Part shown: one piece after another, positions 7,882 to 15,575 of the stretch
How positions within the stretch are numbered: position 1 is the first letter of the stretch
How the letters are laid out: each line of letters begins with the position of its first letter
Assembly: GCA_964353935.1 (NCBI GenBank)
Contig: CAYGXL010000012.1
Coordinates: 1 to 35,900 of the forward strand
Origin: JAOUJD01 sp964353935
GTDB lineage: Bacteria > Pseudomonadota > Gammaproteobacteria > Burkholderiales > Burkholderiaceae_F
Length of the DNA stretch: 35,900 nt
Direction: 5' to 3'
The notes under the pieces: model-generated
Told to the model about the DNA's origin: nothing
Databases searched by the model: none
What the model saw: the letters and a program-made list of their open reading frames with translations, nothing else
Program-made: the position numbers and the translations under genes

Positions 7882-9060
7882 ATGACCCTCCCGAACTCCG
7901 GCCGGGACGACCGGATCGACGCCCTGCGCGGACTCGCGCTGCTCGGCATCCTGCTCGTCAACATCCAGTCCTTCGTCTGGGGAGGCACCAGCCCCGCCGG
8001 GTACCTGCTCGACGACGCAACCGCGCTCGATCACGCGCTGTTCGTCCTCATCGTCATCTTCGTGAACACGAAGTTCCTGCCCTTGTTCGCCATGCTGTTC
8101 GGTGCGGGCTTCGCGCTGCTGTTCGCCAGGCTGCGCAACGTGACCTCGGCGCCGCACACGGTCTTTCGGCGCCGCATGCTGTTCCTCCTCGCCTTTGGAG
8201 TCCTGCACGGCGTGCTGTTCTACTTCGGAGACATCACGCAGATGTACGCGCTCGCCGGCCTGGTCCTGCTGCTGTACGACGGCCACGGGCTCGCTGCGCT
8301 GCGGCGCGCCGTCGTCCTTTGGTGGAGCGGCGCGCTCGCGCTGACCGCCCTGCTGACATGGGGCGTCGCAGGCAGTCTGCCGGACCCGATCGAGCTGGCC
8401 AGCGAGCTGGAGGCCAACTTCGCTGTCTTCACCGGCGAGGGCTTTTTCGCGCAGCTGCCGACGCGGGTGAGCCTGTTCGTCGAGATCGTGTTCGCGAACC
8501 TGATCGGCCTGCCGATGGCCGTCGCGCTCATGCTGACCGGCATGCTCGCGCAACGTGCAGGCTGGCTGGCGGATCTTGCTGCGCCGGCGTGGCGCAAGGC
8601 ACTCGTGATCGGGCTCGGTGTCGGGCTGCCGGCCTCGCTCGTCTACGGGGTGTTGCTCTACACGGAGGCGGAGATGCACGGGCTCGGCGCCTACTCCGCC
8701 GTGGCGGCGATGCCGGGTGCCCTCGGAGCGACCTTGTCGTTCGCCTACGCCGCGCTGTTCCTCCGGCACGCGTCGCCGACGCTGCTCCGCTGGCTTTCGC
8801 CGGCCGGGCGCATGCCGCTCACGAACTACCTGCTGCAGTCCATCGCAATGGGTGCCTTGCTGTCCGGGTGGGGCTTCGCGCTGGCGCCCCGCCTCGGCTA
8901 TGCGGAAACCGCGGGGGTGGCGCTGGCGATTTTCGCCGCGCAGCTCGCGCTGAGCCACTGGTGGCTGCGACGCTTCGGCCAGGGGCCGCTGGAACTCGCG
9001 TGGCGGAAGTGGACGTACTCCGGCATGCCGCCACCGGCGGCGCTCAGAACCGGAGAGTGA
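7882..9060 (+). CDS. DUF418-family membrane protein (YeiB-like)
   Basis: A 392-residue protein with about nine or ten hydrophobic helices. It begins with RIDALRGLALLGILLVN, the entry motif of the YeiB/DUF418 family, and ends with the family's C-terminal block (GRMPLTNYLLQS, then WLRRFGQGPLE). The family is widespread; its biochemical role is unknown, though a relation to membrane acyltransferases and exporters is often suggested. The start at 7882 places the motif about ten residues in, as usual. It begins 37 bp after coaD and its last 17 bp overlap the convergent MOSC gene. Confidence 0.85.
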   Translation: MTLPNSGRDDRIDALRGLALLGILLVNIQSFVWGGTSPAGYLLDDATALDHALFVLIVIFVNTKFLPLFAMLFGAGFALLFARLRNVTSAPHTVFRRRMLFLLAFGVLHGVLFYFGDITQMYALAGLVLLLYDGHGLAALRRAVVLWWSGALALTALLTWGVAGSLPDPIELASELEANFAVFTGEGFFAQLPTRVSLFVEIVFANLIGLPMAVALMLTGMLAQRAGWLADLAAPAWRKALVIGLGVGLPASLVYGVLLYTEAEMHGLGAYSAVAAMPGALGATLSFAYAALFLRHASPTLLRWLSPAGRMPLTNYLLQSIAMGALLSGWGFALAPRLGYAETAGVALAIFAAQLALSHWWLRRFGQGPLELAWRKWTYSGMPPPAALRTGE

Positions 9061-9889
9061 GCTCGACCTCGTTGCCGACCTGCAACTCGCTTCCGGCGCC
9101 GCGCGCCACGATGCCGTTGACGCCAAATGTGACGCCGCCGGCCCGCGCGTCGTTGCGGTAGGCCGCGAGGGTGTCGCCGGGCTCGGTGCCCTGTTCGCCG
9201 CGCGCCGGATCGACGCTCGGGACCGTGCAGCGCACGCAGGGCTTCACCAGCTCGATCACCGCGTCGCCGACCCGCGCTTCACGCGCGTAATCCTCTTCGA
9301 ACGCGTCGACGCCGTCGATCACGATGTTCGGCCGGAAGCGATCGATATCGACCGGCGCGTGGCCCTTCGTCTTCAGCCGCGCGTTGAGGTGCGCTAGCGA
9401 AGCCTCGCTCGTCACGAGCAGCGCGAACGCGTCGGCGAACTTGTACGGCGCCTCGGTGGCGCCGGTGTACTGGCGCTTCGAGATGCGCTTCGCGAGGGGG
9501 TCGAATCGCATCAGTCGTGAGCGCCGTCCGAGAAAGTCGCTGAACCACTGGTCCGCGAGATCGCCCTGGGTGACGGCGTCCAGTTCGTCGTCCCATACCC
9601 GGATGCGCACGACGTCGCCTTCCGACTCGAACGGGATGTCGAGCGACAGCATGCCGGGCGCGGAAAGGCGCAGCGCGCCGGTCAGCAGGCGCGTTTCGAT
9701 CAGCGCCATCTTCGGAAACTCGCGCTGGCTCAGGAACTCGTTGTGGTCGTCGACGATGACCCACTCGCGGTCGCCGATGTCGCCGACCGCCAGGCCGGTG
9801 GGTACCAGTTGCGCAGTACGCAGCGCGACTCCCCGGCAGCCTTTGACCGGATAGAGCAGCAGGCGGGAAATGGTGGCTGGCATGGGCAC
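9044..9889 (-). CDS. MOSC-domain molybdenum-cofactor sulfurtransferase-like protein (YcbX-like)
   Basis: A 281-residue protein with an N-terminal MOSC beta-barrel domain (about residues 6-115; LLYPVKGCRG at 11-20) and a C-terminal MOSC domain (about 140-280). The latter has the conserved cysteine motif KPCVRCTVPSVDP (C218 and C221). Such proteins bind or use molybdenum cofactor and act in reductive detoxification of N-hydroxylated compounds (E. coli YcbX). It lacks the C-terminal ferredoxin domain of YcbX, so an electron donor would have to be separate. An in-frame ATG at 9883 is an alternative start. No cofactor-synthesis gene is nearby. Confidence 0.85.
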   Translation of the reverse strand: MPMPATISRLLLYPVKGCRGVALRTAQLVPTGLAVGDIGDREWVIVDDHNEFLSQREFPKMALIETRLLTGALRLSAPGMLSLDIPFESEGDVVRIRVWDDELDAVTQGDLADQWFSDFLGRRSRLMRFDPLAKRISKRQYTGATEAPYKFADAFALLVTSEASLAHLNARLKTKGHAPVDIDRFRPNIVIDGVDAFEEDYAREARVGDAVIELVKPCVRCTVPSVDPARGEQGTEPGDTLAAYRNDARAGGVTFGVNGIVARGAGSELQVGNEVELTLRF

Positions 9890-9953
9890 GAGGCGACGTG
9901 TGGGTGCGCGGTGCGCCAGTATCCCACTCAGCCGCCGGCGCGCGTGGGAAGCC

Positions 9954-11057
9954 CTAGACGTTGAACCGGAAGTGCATCACGTCGCCGTCGTGGACGACGT
10001 AATCCTTGCCTTCGAGCCGCATCCGCCCGGCCTCCTTCGCGCCGGCCTCGCCCTTGCATCGGACGTAGTCGTCGAACGCGATCGTCTCGGCGCGGATGAA
10101 GCCCTTCTCGAAGTCGGTGTGGATCACGCCGGCCGCCTGCGGCGCCGTCGCGCCGCGCACGACGGTCCAGGCGCGCACTTCCTTGGGGCCGGCCGTGAAG
10201 TACGTCTGCAGGCCGAGCAGCGTGTAGGCCGCACGGATCACGCGGTTCAGGCCCGGTTCGTCCATTCCCATGTCGGCAAGGAAGACGCCCTTGTCCTCGT
10301 CCGACATGTCGGCGATCTCCGCTTCGACCTTCGCGCAGACCGCGACGACCGGCGCACCCTCCCGCGCGGCGCGCTCGCGCACCTTGTCGAGCAGCGGGTT
10401 GTCGACGAAGCCGTGTTCCTCGACGTTCGCGACATACATCGTCGGCTTGGCCGTGAGCAGGAAGAGCGGCCGGAGCACTTCGCGCTCTTCCGGGTAGAGG
10501 TCCACGCTGCGCACCGGCCGTGCCTCGTTCAGCGCGGGCTGGATCTTCTCCAGCGCGTCCACCAAGCGCTTCGCTTCCTTTGCGTCCGGGCCCTGGCCGG
10601 TCTTGGCGACCTTGGTGTACTTCGCAAGCTGCTTGTCGACCGTCTGCAGGTCGGCGAGCGCGAGTTCGGTGTCGATCACCTCGATGTCGGACACCGGGTC
10701 GACCTTGCCTGCTACGTGAATCACGTTGGGGTCATCGAAGCAGCGGACGATGTGCGCGATCGCGTCGCACTCGCGGATGTTCGCGAGGAACTGGTTGCCG
10801 AGGCCCTCGCCCTTGCTCGCCCCAGCGACCAGTCCGGCGATGTCGACGAACTCCACCGTCGCCGGAAGCACCTTCTCCGGCTTCGCGATGCCGGCGAGCG
10901 CCGTGAGCCGCGGATCGGGCACCTCGACGATGCCGATGTTCGGCTCGATCGTGCAGAACGGATAGTTCTCGGCCGCGATGCCGGCCTTGGTGAGCGCGTT
11001 GAAGAGCGTCGACTTGCCGACGTTCGGCAATCCGACGATGCCGCATTTCAATGCCAT
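9954..11057 (-). CDS. ychF: Ribosome-associated Obg-like ATPase YchF
   Basis: A 367-residue Obg-family P-loop protein that prefers ATP over GTP and binds ribosomes. Seen: G1 GLPNVGKST at residues 9-17, G3 DIAGL, and NVEE in place of the usual NKxD G4 motif, which accounts for adenine specificity. A helical insert lies about residues 120-200, and a C-terminal TGS domain (about 280-367) is present. It is known as a regulator of stress adaptation and is often linked to pth, as here, though a patatin gene and an opposite-strand GNAT gene intervene. Confidence 0.95.
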   Translation of the reverse strand: MALKCGIVGLPNVGKSTLFNALTKAGIAAENYPFCTIEPNIGIVEVPDPRLTALAGIAKPEKVLPATVEFVDIAGLVAGASKGEGLGNQFLANIRECDAIAHIVRCFDDPNVIHVAGKVDPVSDIEVIDTELALADLQTVDKQLAKYTKVAKTGQGPDAKEAKRLVDALEKIQPALNEARPVRSVDLYPEEREVLRPLFLLTAKPTMYVANVEEHGFVDNPLLDKVRERAAREGAPVVAVCAKVEAEIADMSDEDKGVFLADMGMDEPGLNRVIRAAYTLLGLQTYFTAGPKEVRAWTVVRGATAPQAAGVIHTDFEKGFIRAETIAFDDYVRCKGEAGAKEAGRMRLEGKDYVVHDGDVMHFRFNV

Positions 11058-11101
11058 GGGGGAAACCTTGATGTGTGCGCCGGAAGCGGCGCAAAGGTGG
11101 G

Positions 11102-11110
11102 ATTATCGCA
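11102..11110 (-). promoter_or_regulatory. Candidate extended -10 promoter of ychF
   Basis: On the minus strand TGCGATAAT (11110-11102) fits an extended -10 element, with GATAAT matching 5 of 6 bases. It predicts a leader of about 38 nt before the ATG at 11057. No good -35 box is visible, as is usual for extended -10 promoters. Confidence 0.35.
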
Positions 11111-11135
11111 AGCCCGCCAAGGTCGAGCGAACGCC

Positions 11136-11588
11136 ATGACAGTGCAGCTTAGAGAGGTCACTCGCGACACGGTTTCTGCCGTCTGCAAGCTGGACGCGGG
11201 TGACGACCGCAAGCAGGTGGCTCCGAACTCGGTGTCGATCGCGCAGGCGCACTTCCAGGGCGAGGCCTGGTTCCGCGCCGCGTACGACGATGATCTGCTC
11301 GTCGGCTTCGTGATGCTGTACGACCCCACGCTGGTCGAGAGCCCGGACGAGCCCGACTTCTTTCTCTGGCGGCTCATGATCGACCAGTCGCATCAGGGCA
11401 AGGGCTACGGACGGGCGGTGGTCGAAGCCCTGGTCGAACACGTGCGGACCCGCCCCGGCGCACAGCGGTTGCTGGTGTCCCACGTCAAGAGCGCGGACCG
11501 GCTCAGCCGCTTCTACCAGTCGCTCGGGTTTCGGTACACCGGGGTGGAAGACGATGGCGAACTCGTCATGGAGCGGACGCTGGGTTGA
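11136..11588 (+). CDS. GNAT-family N-acetyltransferase (polyamine acetyltransferase-like)
   Basis: A 150-residue acetyltransferase. The acetyl-CoA pyrophosphate-binding motif is seen as QGKGYGRAVV (about 87-96), followed by the FYQSLGF motif of GNAT C-termini. The N-terminal pattern VCKLDAGDDRKQVAPNSVSIAQAHF is like that of BltD/PaiA-type spermidine/spermine acetyltransferases (residues about 17-41), so the substrate may be a polyamine. That is inference. It is divergent from ychF (78 bp) and convergent with the patatin gene (46 bp), so it is probably a single-gene unit. Confidence 0.85.
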   Translation: MTVQLREVTRDTVSAVCKLDAGDDRKQVAPNSVSIAQAHFQGEAWFRAAYDDDLLVGFVMLYDPTLVESPDEPDFFLWRLMIDQSHQGKGYGRAVVEALVEHVRTRPGAQRLLVSHVKSADRLSRFYQSLGFRYTGVEDDGELVMERTLG

Positions 11589-11634
11589 AGCCTCCGCGTA
11601 CTGCGCGCGGCGCATTCCGGGTGACGATCCGCGG

Positions 11635-12687
11635 CTAGAGCGGCCGGGCCATCGTCAGGTCGGGGCGGTTCAACCAGGCGATCGCGGCTTCGGCGAACCG
11701 TTCCGACTCCGCGATCGCCCGCTCCCACGCGCCGATGCGCGCGGCGTGATCCAGTCCGTACCTGTAGAAATCGCTGCGATCGGGCAGCCTGCGGTTCGGC
11801 AGGCGATCGAGCATGGCGCGCGACGGCGCGATCAGGACGACGTTCGCTAGCCAGTGGTGGCGCCGCGGCCGCTCGCGCCACGGCAGGAACTTGTCGAGCC
11901 ACCCGGGCGTCACGTACGGAACGAAGTGCGGATACAGCACGATGCCGTCGTAGCGGTCGTACGGCAGCAGCAGGTGGTAGTCGATCAGGCCGCCGTCCCA
12001 GTAATCGCCAGGCGGTGCGGCCAGTACGTCCCGGACCGGATCGCACACGAGCGGGATCGAGCCCGAGGCGAGCAGCGCATCCTCGATGTTGTCGCGCGTG
12101 AGCGCGACCTGCGTCAGGCCGAAGGCGTCGAAGGCGGGCGGCAGCTTCGAGGGCGCGCCGGCATGGAACACGACGCGCTCCATGTGGTCGGCCAGCCGGC
12201 GGCGCGACGCGGCGTTGACGAGCGCGACGCGCCCGAACGCGAGCTTCGAACGGTCGTCCGCCAGCGCGCCGCGCGCCCGAGAGGTGATCACTGATAGCGC
12301 CACGCCGGGGCGCAGCGCCAGATCGGGCCCTTCGAGGACCGAGCGGGCGAGGCCGCGACAGACGGAAGCCACCTGCGACGGCGACGGCCGCTCGTCGTAG
12401 TTCTGCTCGCGAACGTACGCGTGCTGCAGGCGGTCGAGCGCCGCGATGGGATCGTCCTGCGCAAGCGACGCCATGCGCCATGCCCCGATCGAAGCTCCGA
12501 CGAGTTCCATCGAGCGCGTGCGCGGCAGCCACTCGCGCGCGAACAGGCGATCGAACGGCAGCAGCGCCAGGCCCTTGGGCCCGCCCGCCGCGGCCGGCAT
12601 GCAGCGAATGGTCTCGGGCGCCAGGCCGTCCGCTTCGATGCGGCGGCGCGCCTCGGCCCCGAGGCGGATGTCGAGCAGGTCGAACAT
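11635..12687 (-). CDS. Patatin-like phospholipase/acyl hydrolase
   Basis: A 350-residue protein with the Ser-Asp dyad layout of patatins. The nucleophile elbow is GASIG (S66) and the catalytic aspartate lies in DGG (D230). The oxyanion loop upstream reads AGGPKG (34-39) instead of the usual GGGxRG, keeping the glycines and a basic residue. No signal peptide or clear transmembrane segment is seen, so it is probably cytosolic. It begins 27 bp after pth and is likely read from the pth transcript. The fold assignment is good; the substrate (phospholipid, other acyl ester) is unknown. Confidence 0.8.
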   Translation of the reverse strand: MFDLLDIRLGAEARRRIEADGLAPETIRCMPAAAGGPKGLALLPFDRLFAREWLPRTRSMELVGASIGAWRMASLAQDDPIAALDRLQHAYVREQNYDERPSPSQVASVCRGLARSVLEGPDLALRPGVALSVITSRARGALADDRSKLAFGRVALVNAASRRRLADHMERVVFHAGAPSKLPPAFDAFGLTQVALTRDNIEDALLASGSIPLVCDPVRDVLAAPPGDYWDGGLIDYHLLLPYDRYDGIVLYPHFVPYVTPGWLDKFLPWRERPRRHHWLANVVLIAPSRAMLDRLPNRRLPDRSDFYRYGLDHAARIGAWERAIAESERFAEAAIAWLNRPDLTMARPL

Positions 12688-12714
12688 GTCGGCGCGGAAT
12701 TTCAGCGCGGAATC

Positions 12715-13320
12715 TCAGCGCGTATGCAGCTTCAGCATCGCCGCTTCGAACCTGCCGCTGACCAGGTGGTCGACGATGCCCTGGCCGCGTTCGATCGCGG
12801 CGTCGATCAGGGTCGCCTCCTCCTTGCGCGGACGATGCAGCACGAAGTCGGCGACGTCCTGCTCGAGCTGCAGCTCGCGGGGATGCCCGATGCCGATGCG
12901 CAGCCGCCAGAACTCCGGCGTCGACATCCGCGCCTGCGTGTCCTTCAATCCGTTGTGTCCCGCGGTGCCGCCGCCGAGCTTCAGCTTGATGCTGCCGGGC
13001 GGCAGGTCGAGCTCGTCGTGTGCAAGCAGGATCTGGTGGGGCAGTATCTTGTAGAACAGCGCGAGCGCGACGACGGACTGTCCGGACCGGTTCATGTAGG
13101 TCGACGGCTTCAGCAGCCACAGCTCGGTGCCGCCCACCTTCGCTCGCGCGACGTCGCCGCTGAACTTGCGCTCATGCGAGAAGCGCGCGCCGAGGTCGCT
13201 GGCGACGGCGTCGGCGAACCAGAAACCCGCGTTGTGCCGTGTCTCCGTGTACTCCGGCCCGATGTTGCCGAGCCCGACGATGAGTCGAATCCGCGCGCTG
13301 TGGTCGATGGTGTCTGTCAT
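12715..13320 (-). CDS. pth: Peptidyl-tRNA hydrolase
   Basis: Releases tRNA from peptidyl-tRNAs that drop off the ribosome. Seen in 201 residues: IVGLGNIGPEY, the catalytic histidine in TRHNAGF (H29), LKPSTYMNRSG, HDELDLPPG with the conserved aspartate, and the GGTAGHNGL loop. The longer frame to 13356 is rejected because its first codons lie inside a strong terminator hairpin; the ATG at 13320 gives the usual N-terminus. It follows rplY, from which the terminator separates it. Confidence 0.95.
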   Translation of the reverse strand: MTDTIDHSARIRLIVGLGNIGPEYTETRHNAGFWFADAVASDLGARFSHERKFSGDVARAKVGGTELWLLKPSTYMNRSGQSVVALALFYKILPHQILLAHDELDLPPGSIKLKLGGGTAGHNGLKDTQARMSTPEFWRLRIGIGHPRELQLEQDVADFVLHRPRKEEATLIDAAIERGQGIVDHLVSGRFEAAMLKLHTR

Positions 13321-13325
13321 CGTGC

Positions 13326-13362
13326 AAAGAAAAGGCCCGTTGCCGATCTCCGACAACGGGCC
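13326..13362 (-). terminator. Rho-independent terminator between rplY and pth
   Basis: GGCCCGTTG (13334-13342) pairs perfectly with CAACGGGCC (13354-13362) around an 11-nt loop. On the minus strand the stem is followed by TTTTCTTT (13333-13326). It lies about 50 nt past the rplY stop and ends 6 bp before the pth ATG, so it would end most rplY transcripts and make pth depend on readthrough or a hidden promoter. Confidence 0.8.
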
Positions 13363-13410
13363 CGATTGTGCCGCAGCGCCAGCGCCGACCCGGCGCCGGC
13401 TTCAAGCGGA

Positions 13411-14124
13411 TTACTTCTTCTTGTCGCCGCCCTTGGCTTCCTTGGCGCCCTTGGCTTCCTTGCCGCCCTTGGCAGCCTCGGCGGCCGGGGGCGGTGCCTT
13501 CTGGGCGGTCGCCGGCACTTCGGCGGCGACCGGCGTCGCAGCCGCCACCTCTTCTTCGGCCGCTTCGCCGTGCGTGCTGACGGCGGCGACGACCGGGTTC
13601 TCCTTGCCCTTCAGCACCGGAGAGACGCCGGACGGAAGCTTCAGGTCCAGCACGCGCACGGTCTCGTGCGCCTTGAGCTCGGAGAGGTCGACCTCGACGA
13701 ACTCCGGCAGGTCCTTCGGCAGGCACGCGACGTCGATCTCGGACATCACGTGGTTGATCAGGCCGCCCGCGACCTTGACCGCCGGCGAGTCCTCCTGGCC
13801 GACGAAGTGCAGCGGGACCCGCATGTGGATCTTCTGGTCCTCGGAGACGCGCTGGAAGTCGATGTGCAGCACCTGCGGCTTGTACGGGTGCATCTGGAAC
13901 GCGCGCAGCAGCACGCGCTCGCTCGTGCCGTCGAGTTCCATGTCGAGGATCGACGCGTGGAACTTCTCCTTGCGCAGCGCATGGAACAGGTTGTTGTGGT
14001 CGACCTCGATCGCCTGCGCGTCGGTCTTGCCGCCGTACAGGACTCCGGGCACCTTGCCCAGGTGGCGCAGACGGCGGCTCGCACCCGTCCCTTGCGCGTT
14101 GCGTGTGGTTGCTACGACTTTCAT
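13411..14124 (-). CDS. rplY: 50S ribosomal protein L25, Ctc-type long form
   Basis: Binds 5S rRNA in the large subunit. The N-terminal L25 domain (about 1-95) starts MKVVATTRN, and a TL5/Ctc C-terminal beta domain follows (about 100-190). The last 35 or so residues are a low-complexity tail of Ala, Lys, Gly and Glu with repeated KEAKG units, making the protein 237 residues. The start at 14124 is supported by GGAG nine bases upstream; the frame extends further but has no family match there. Order prs-rplY-pth is conserved in proteobacteria. Confidence 0.94.
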   Translation of the reverse strand: MKVVATTRNAQGTGASRRLRHLGKVPGVLYGGKTDAQAIEVDHNNLFHALRKEKFHASILDMELDGTSERVLLRAFQMHPYKPQVLHIDFQRVSEDQKIHMRVPLHFVGQEDSPAVKVAGGLINHVMSEIDVACLPKDLPEFVEVDLSELKAHETVRVLDLKLPSGVSPVLKGKENPVVAAVSTHGEAAEEEVAAATPVAAEVPATAQKAPPPAAEAAKGGKEAKGAKEAKGGDKKK

Positions 14125-14232
14125 TTGCTTCTCCAGTTGAGGCAGCGGACCGCGACCAGTCACCACTGCCGTTCGTACGACGCGGCCCATCCGCGTCGCT
14201 TGGCACCGCGCACTTGCGTTGCCTTTGCCCTC

Positions 14233-14266
14233 AAAAAGATCGTCTGGCTCTGCCAGCGATCTTTTT
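14233..14266 (-). terminator. Rho-independent terminator downstream of prs
   Basis: AAAAAGATCG (14233-14242) pairs with CGATCTTTTT (14257-14266), and an inner CTGGC/GCCAG stem (14244-14248 with 14252-14256) closes a 3-nt loop, with one bulged base. The A and T arms make it potentially bidirectional; on the minus strand it ends in TTTTT and would terminate prs about 45-80 nt past its stop. Confidence 0.8.
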
Positions 14267-14277
14267 CAAATCAGATC

Positions 14278-14305
14278 GCGCGAAAGTAGGTTTTTACTTT
14301 CGCGC
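14278..14305 (-). repeat. Perfect 11-bp hairpin immediately after prs
   Basis: GCGCGAAAGTA (14278-14288) and TACTTTCGCGC (14295-14305) are exact complements around a 6-nt loop. It begins 6 bp beyond the prs stop and precedes the terminator hairpin. It has no T-run of its own and may protect the 3' end or help pause polymerase. Confidence 0.7.
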
Positions 14306-14311
14306 GCCGCG

Positions 14312-15271
14312 CTATTCGATGAAGAGCGAACTCACCGAGTCTTCCCGCGCGATGCGCGAGATCGTCTCGCCGAACAGCGCCGCGCACGACAGCTGCCGGA
14401 TCTTCCTGCAGGCCTGCGCCTCGTCCGACAGCGGGATCGTGTCGGTGACGACGAGTTCGTCCAGCACCGAATTGTTGAGCCGCTCGATGGCCTTGCCCGA
14501 CAGGACCGGGTGCGTCGCGTAGGCCATCACGCGCTGCGCCCCGCGCTCGCGCAGGGCCTGGGCAGCCTGGCACAGCGTGTTCGCGGTGTCGACCATGTCG
14601 TCCATGATCACGCAGTTGCGGCCCTCGACCTCGCCGATGATGTGCATCACTTCGGCGACGTTCGCGCGCGGACGTCGCTTGTCGATGATCGCCAGTTCGG
14701 CGTCCATGCGCTTCGCGATCGCGCGAGCGCGCACCACCCCTCCCACGTCCGGCGACACCACGACGAGGTTGTCGTAGTTGTGCTTCCAGATGTCGCCCAG
14801 CAGGATCGGTGCCGCGTAGATGTTGTCGACCGGGATGTCGAAAAAGCCCTGGATCTGGTCGGCGTGAAGATCCATGACCAGGAGGCGGTTCACGCCCGCC
14901 ACCTGCAGCATGTTCGCGACGACCTTGGCGCTGATCGCCACGCGCGCGCTGCGCGGGCGGCGGTCCTGGCGCGCGTAGCCGAAGTACGGAATCGCGGCGG
15001 TGATGCGTCCGGCCGACGCGCGCTTCAGCGCGTCGACCATGATCATCAGTTCCATCAGGTTGTCGTTGGTCGGCTGGCAGGTCGACTGCAGCACGAAGAC
15101 ATCCTTGCCGCGCACGTTCTCGAACAGCTCGACCGTCACTTCGCCGTCGGAGAACTTCGACACCTGCGCCTTGCCAAGCCGTATGTTCAGGTGCTGGGCG
15201 ACCGTCTGGGCGAGACGCGGATTCGCGTTGCCCGTGAACACCATCAGGTTGTCAGGGACCAGCAAGGCCAT
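14312..15271 (-). CDS. prs: Ribose-phosphate pyrophosphokinase (PRPP synthetase)
   Basis: Makes PRPP from ribose 5-phosphate and ATP for nucleotide, histidine, tryptophan and NAD synthesis. Seen in 319 residues: MVFTGNANPRLAQ at the N-terminus, FSDGEV, the flexible-loop YARQDRR, the metal/ATP motif DLHADQIQGFFD, and the PRPP-binding motif VIMDDMVDTANTL. All are intact class I Prs signatures. The ATG at 15271 is preferred over one three codons upstream. It lies about 170 bp after tRNA-Gln on the same strand. Confidence 0.97.
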   Translation of the reverse strand: MALLVPDNLMVFTGNANPRLAQTVAQHLNIRLGKAQVSKFSDGEVTVELFENVRGKDVFVLQSTCQPTNDNLMELMIMVDALKRASAGRITAAIPYFGYARQDRRPRSARVAISAKVVANMLQVAGVNRLLVMDLHADQIQGFFDIPVDNIYAAPILLGDIWKHNYDNLVVVSPDVGGVVRARAIAKRMDAELAIIDKRRPRANVAEVMHIIGEVEGRNCVIMDDMVDTANTLCQAAQALRERGAQRVMAYATHPVLSGKAIERLNNSVLDELVVTDTIPLSDEAQACRKIRQLSCAALFGETISRIAREDSVSSLFIE

Positions 15272-15364
15272 GGTTAACACCGCGTCCGCGGCTCCCCGTG
15301 CAGCGGCAATCGCCGCTCACCCCGTGCGTGACCGGCCGCCTCGGCGCACGCGCTGAAACAAACT

Positions 15365-15406
15365 CGCCGGAATGCCCACCGACCATGCGTCGTCGACATT
15401 CCGGCG
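15365..15406 (-). repeat. Inverted repeat between tRNA-Gln and prs
   Basis: CGCCGGAATG (15365-15374) and CATTCCGGCG (15397-15406) are perfect 10-bp complements with a 22-nt loop. A second small hairpin, AGCGGC/GCCGCT (15302-15307 with 15312-15317), follows nearer prs. The region is the 5' leader of prs and the trailer of the tRNA. No T-run follows, so it could be a processing or regulatory structure. Function unknown. Confidence 0.5.
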
Positions 15407-15439
15407 GCCAAGATGCCCGTCTCGACGGGGCCCGTTGTG

Positions 15440-15516
15440 TGGCTGGGGAGGAAGGATTCGAACCCTCGAATGGCGGAATCAAAATCCGCTGCCTTAACCA
15501 GCTTGGCGACTCCCCA
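15440..15516 (-). tRNA. tRNA-Gln (anticodon UUG)
   Basis: The minus strand folds into a complete 77-nt cloverleaf. It has a TGGGGAG acceptor strand at 15516-15510, an anticodon stem GCGGA/TCCGC with 7-base loop TTTTGAT giving anticodon TTG, a T arm containing GGTTCGAATCC, and an encoded 3' CCA (15442-15440). It resembles E. coli tRNA-Gln(UUG) closely. It lies between ispE and prs, a conserved arrangement, and is probably released from a longer transcript. Confidence 0.95.
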
Positions 15517-15575
15517 GCGCTAAACCTTCAAGAGATTCCGGCGCTGCTACTGCCTTGATCGCACCCGCCTGCGCT

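Noticed and set aside
9870..11135. Long plus-strand frame leading into the GNAT gene
   Set aside because: It is the complement of ychF and shows no recognisable domain; the GNAT domain begins at the ATG at 11136.
11513..13120. 535-codon minus-strand frame overlapping pth and the patatin gene
   Set aside because: Out of frame with both genes, extremely Arg/Ala-rich, no family resemblance.
13411..13500. Short repeats at the end of rplY considered as a possible CRISPR or tandem array
   Set aside because: The units are in-frame codons for Lys, Glu, Ala and Gly of irregular spacing with no spacers, so they are a low-complexity protein tail.
12421..14289. 622-codon plus-strand frame across pth and rplY
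   Set aside because: Shadow of two well-supported minus-strand genes; no domain or ribosome-binding site.
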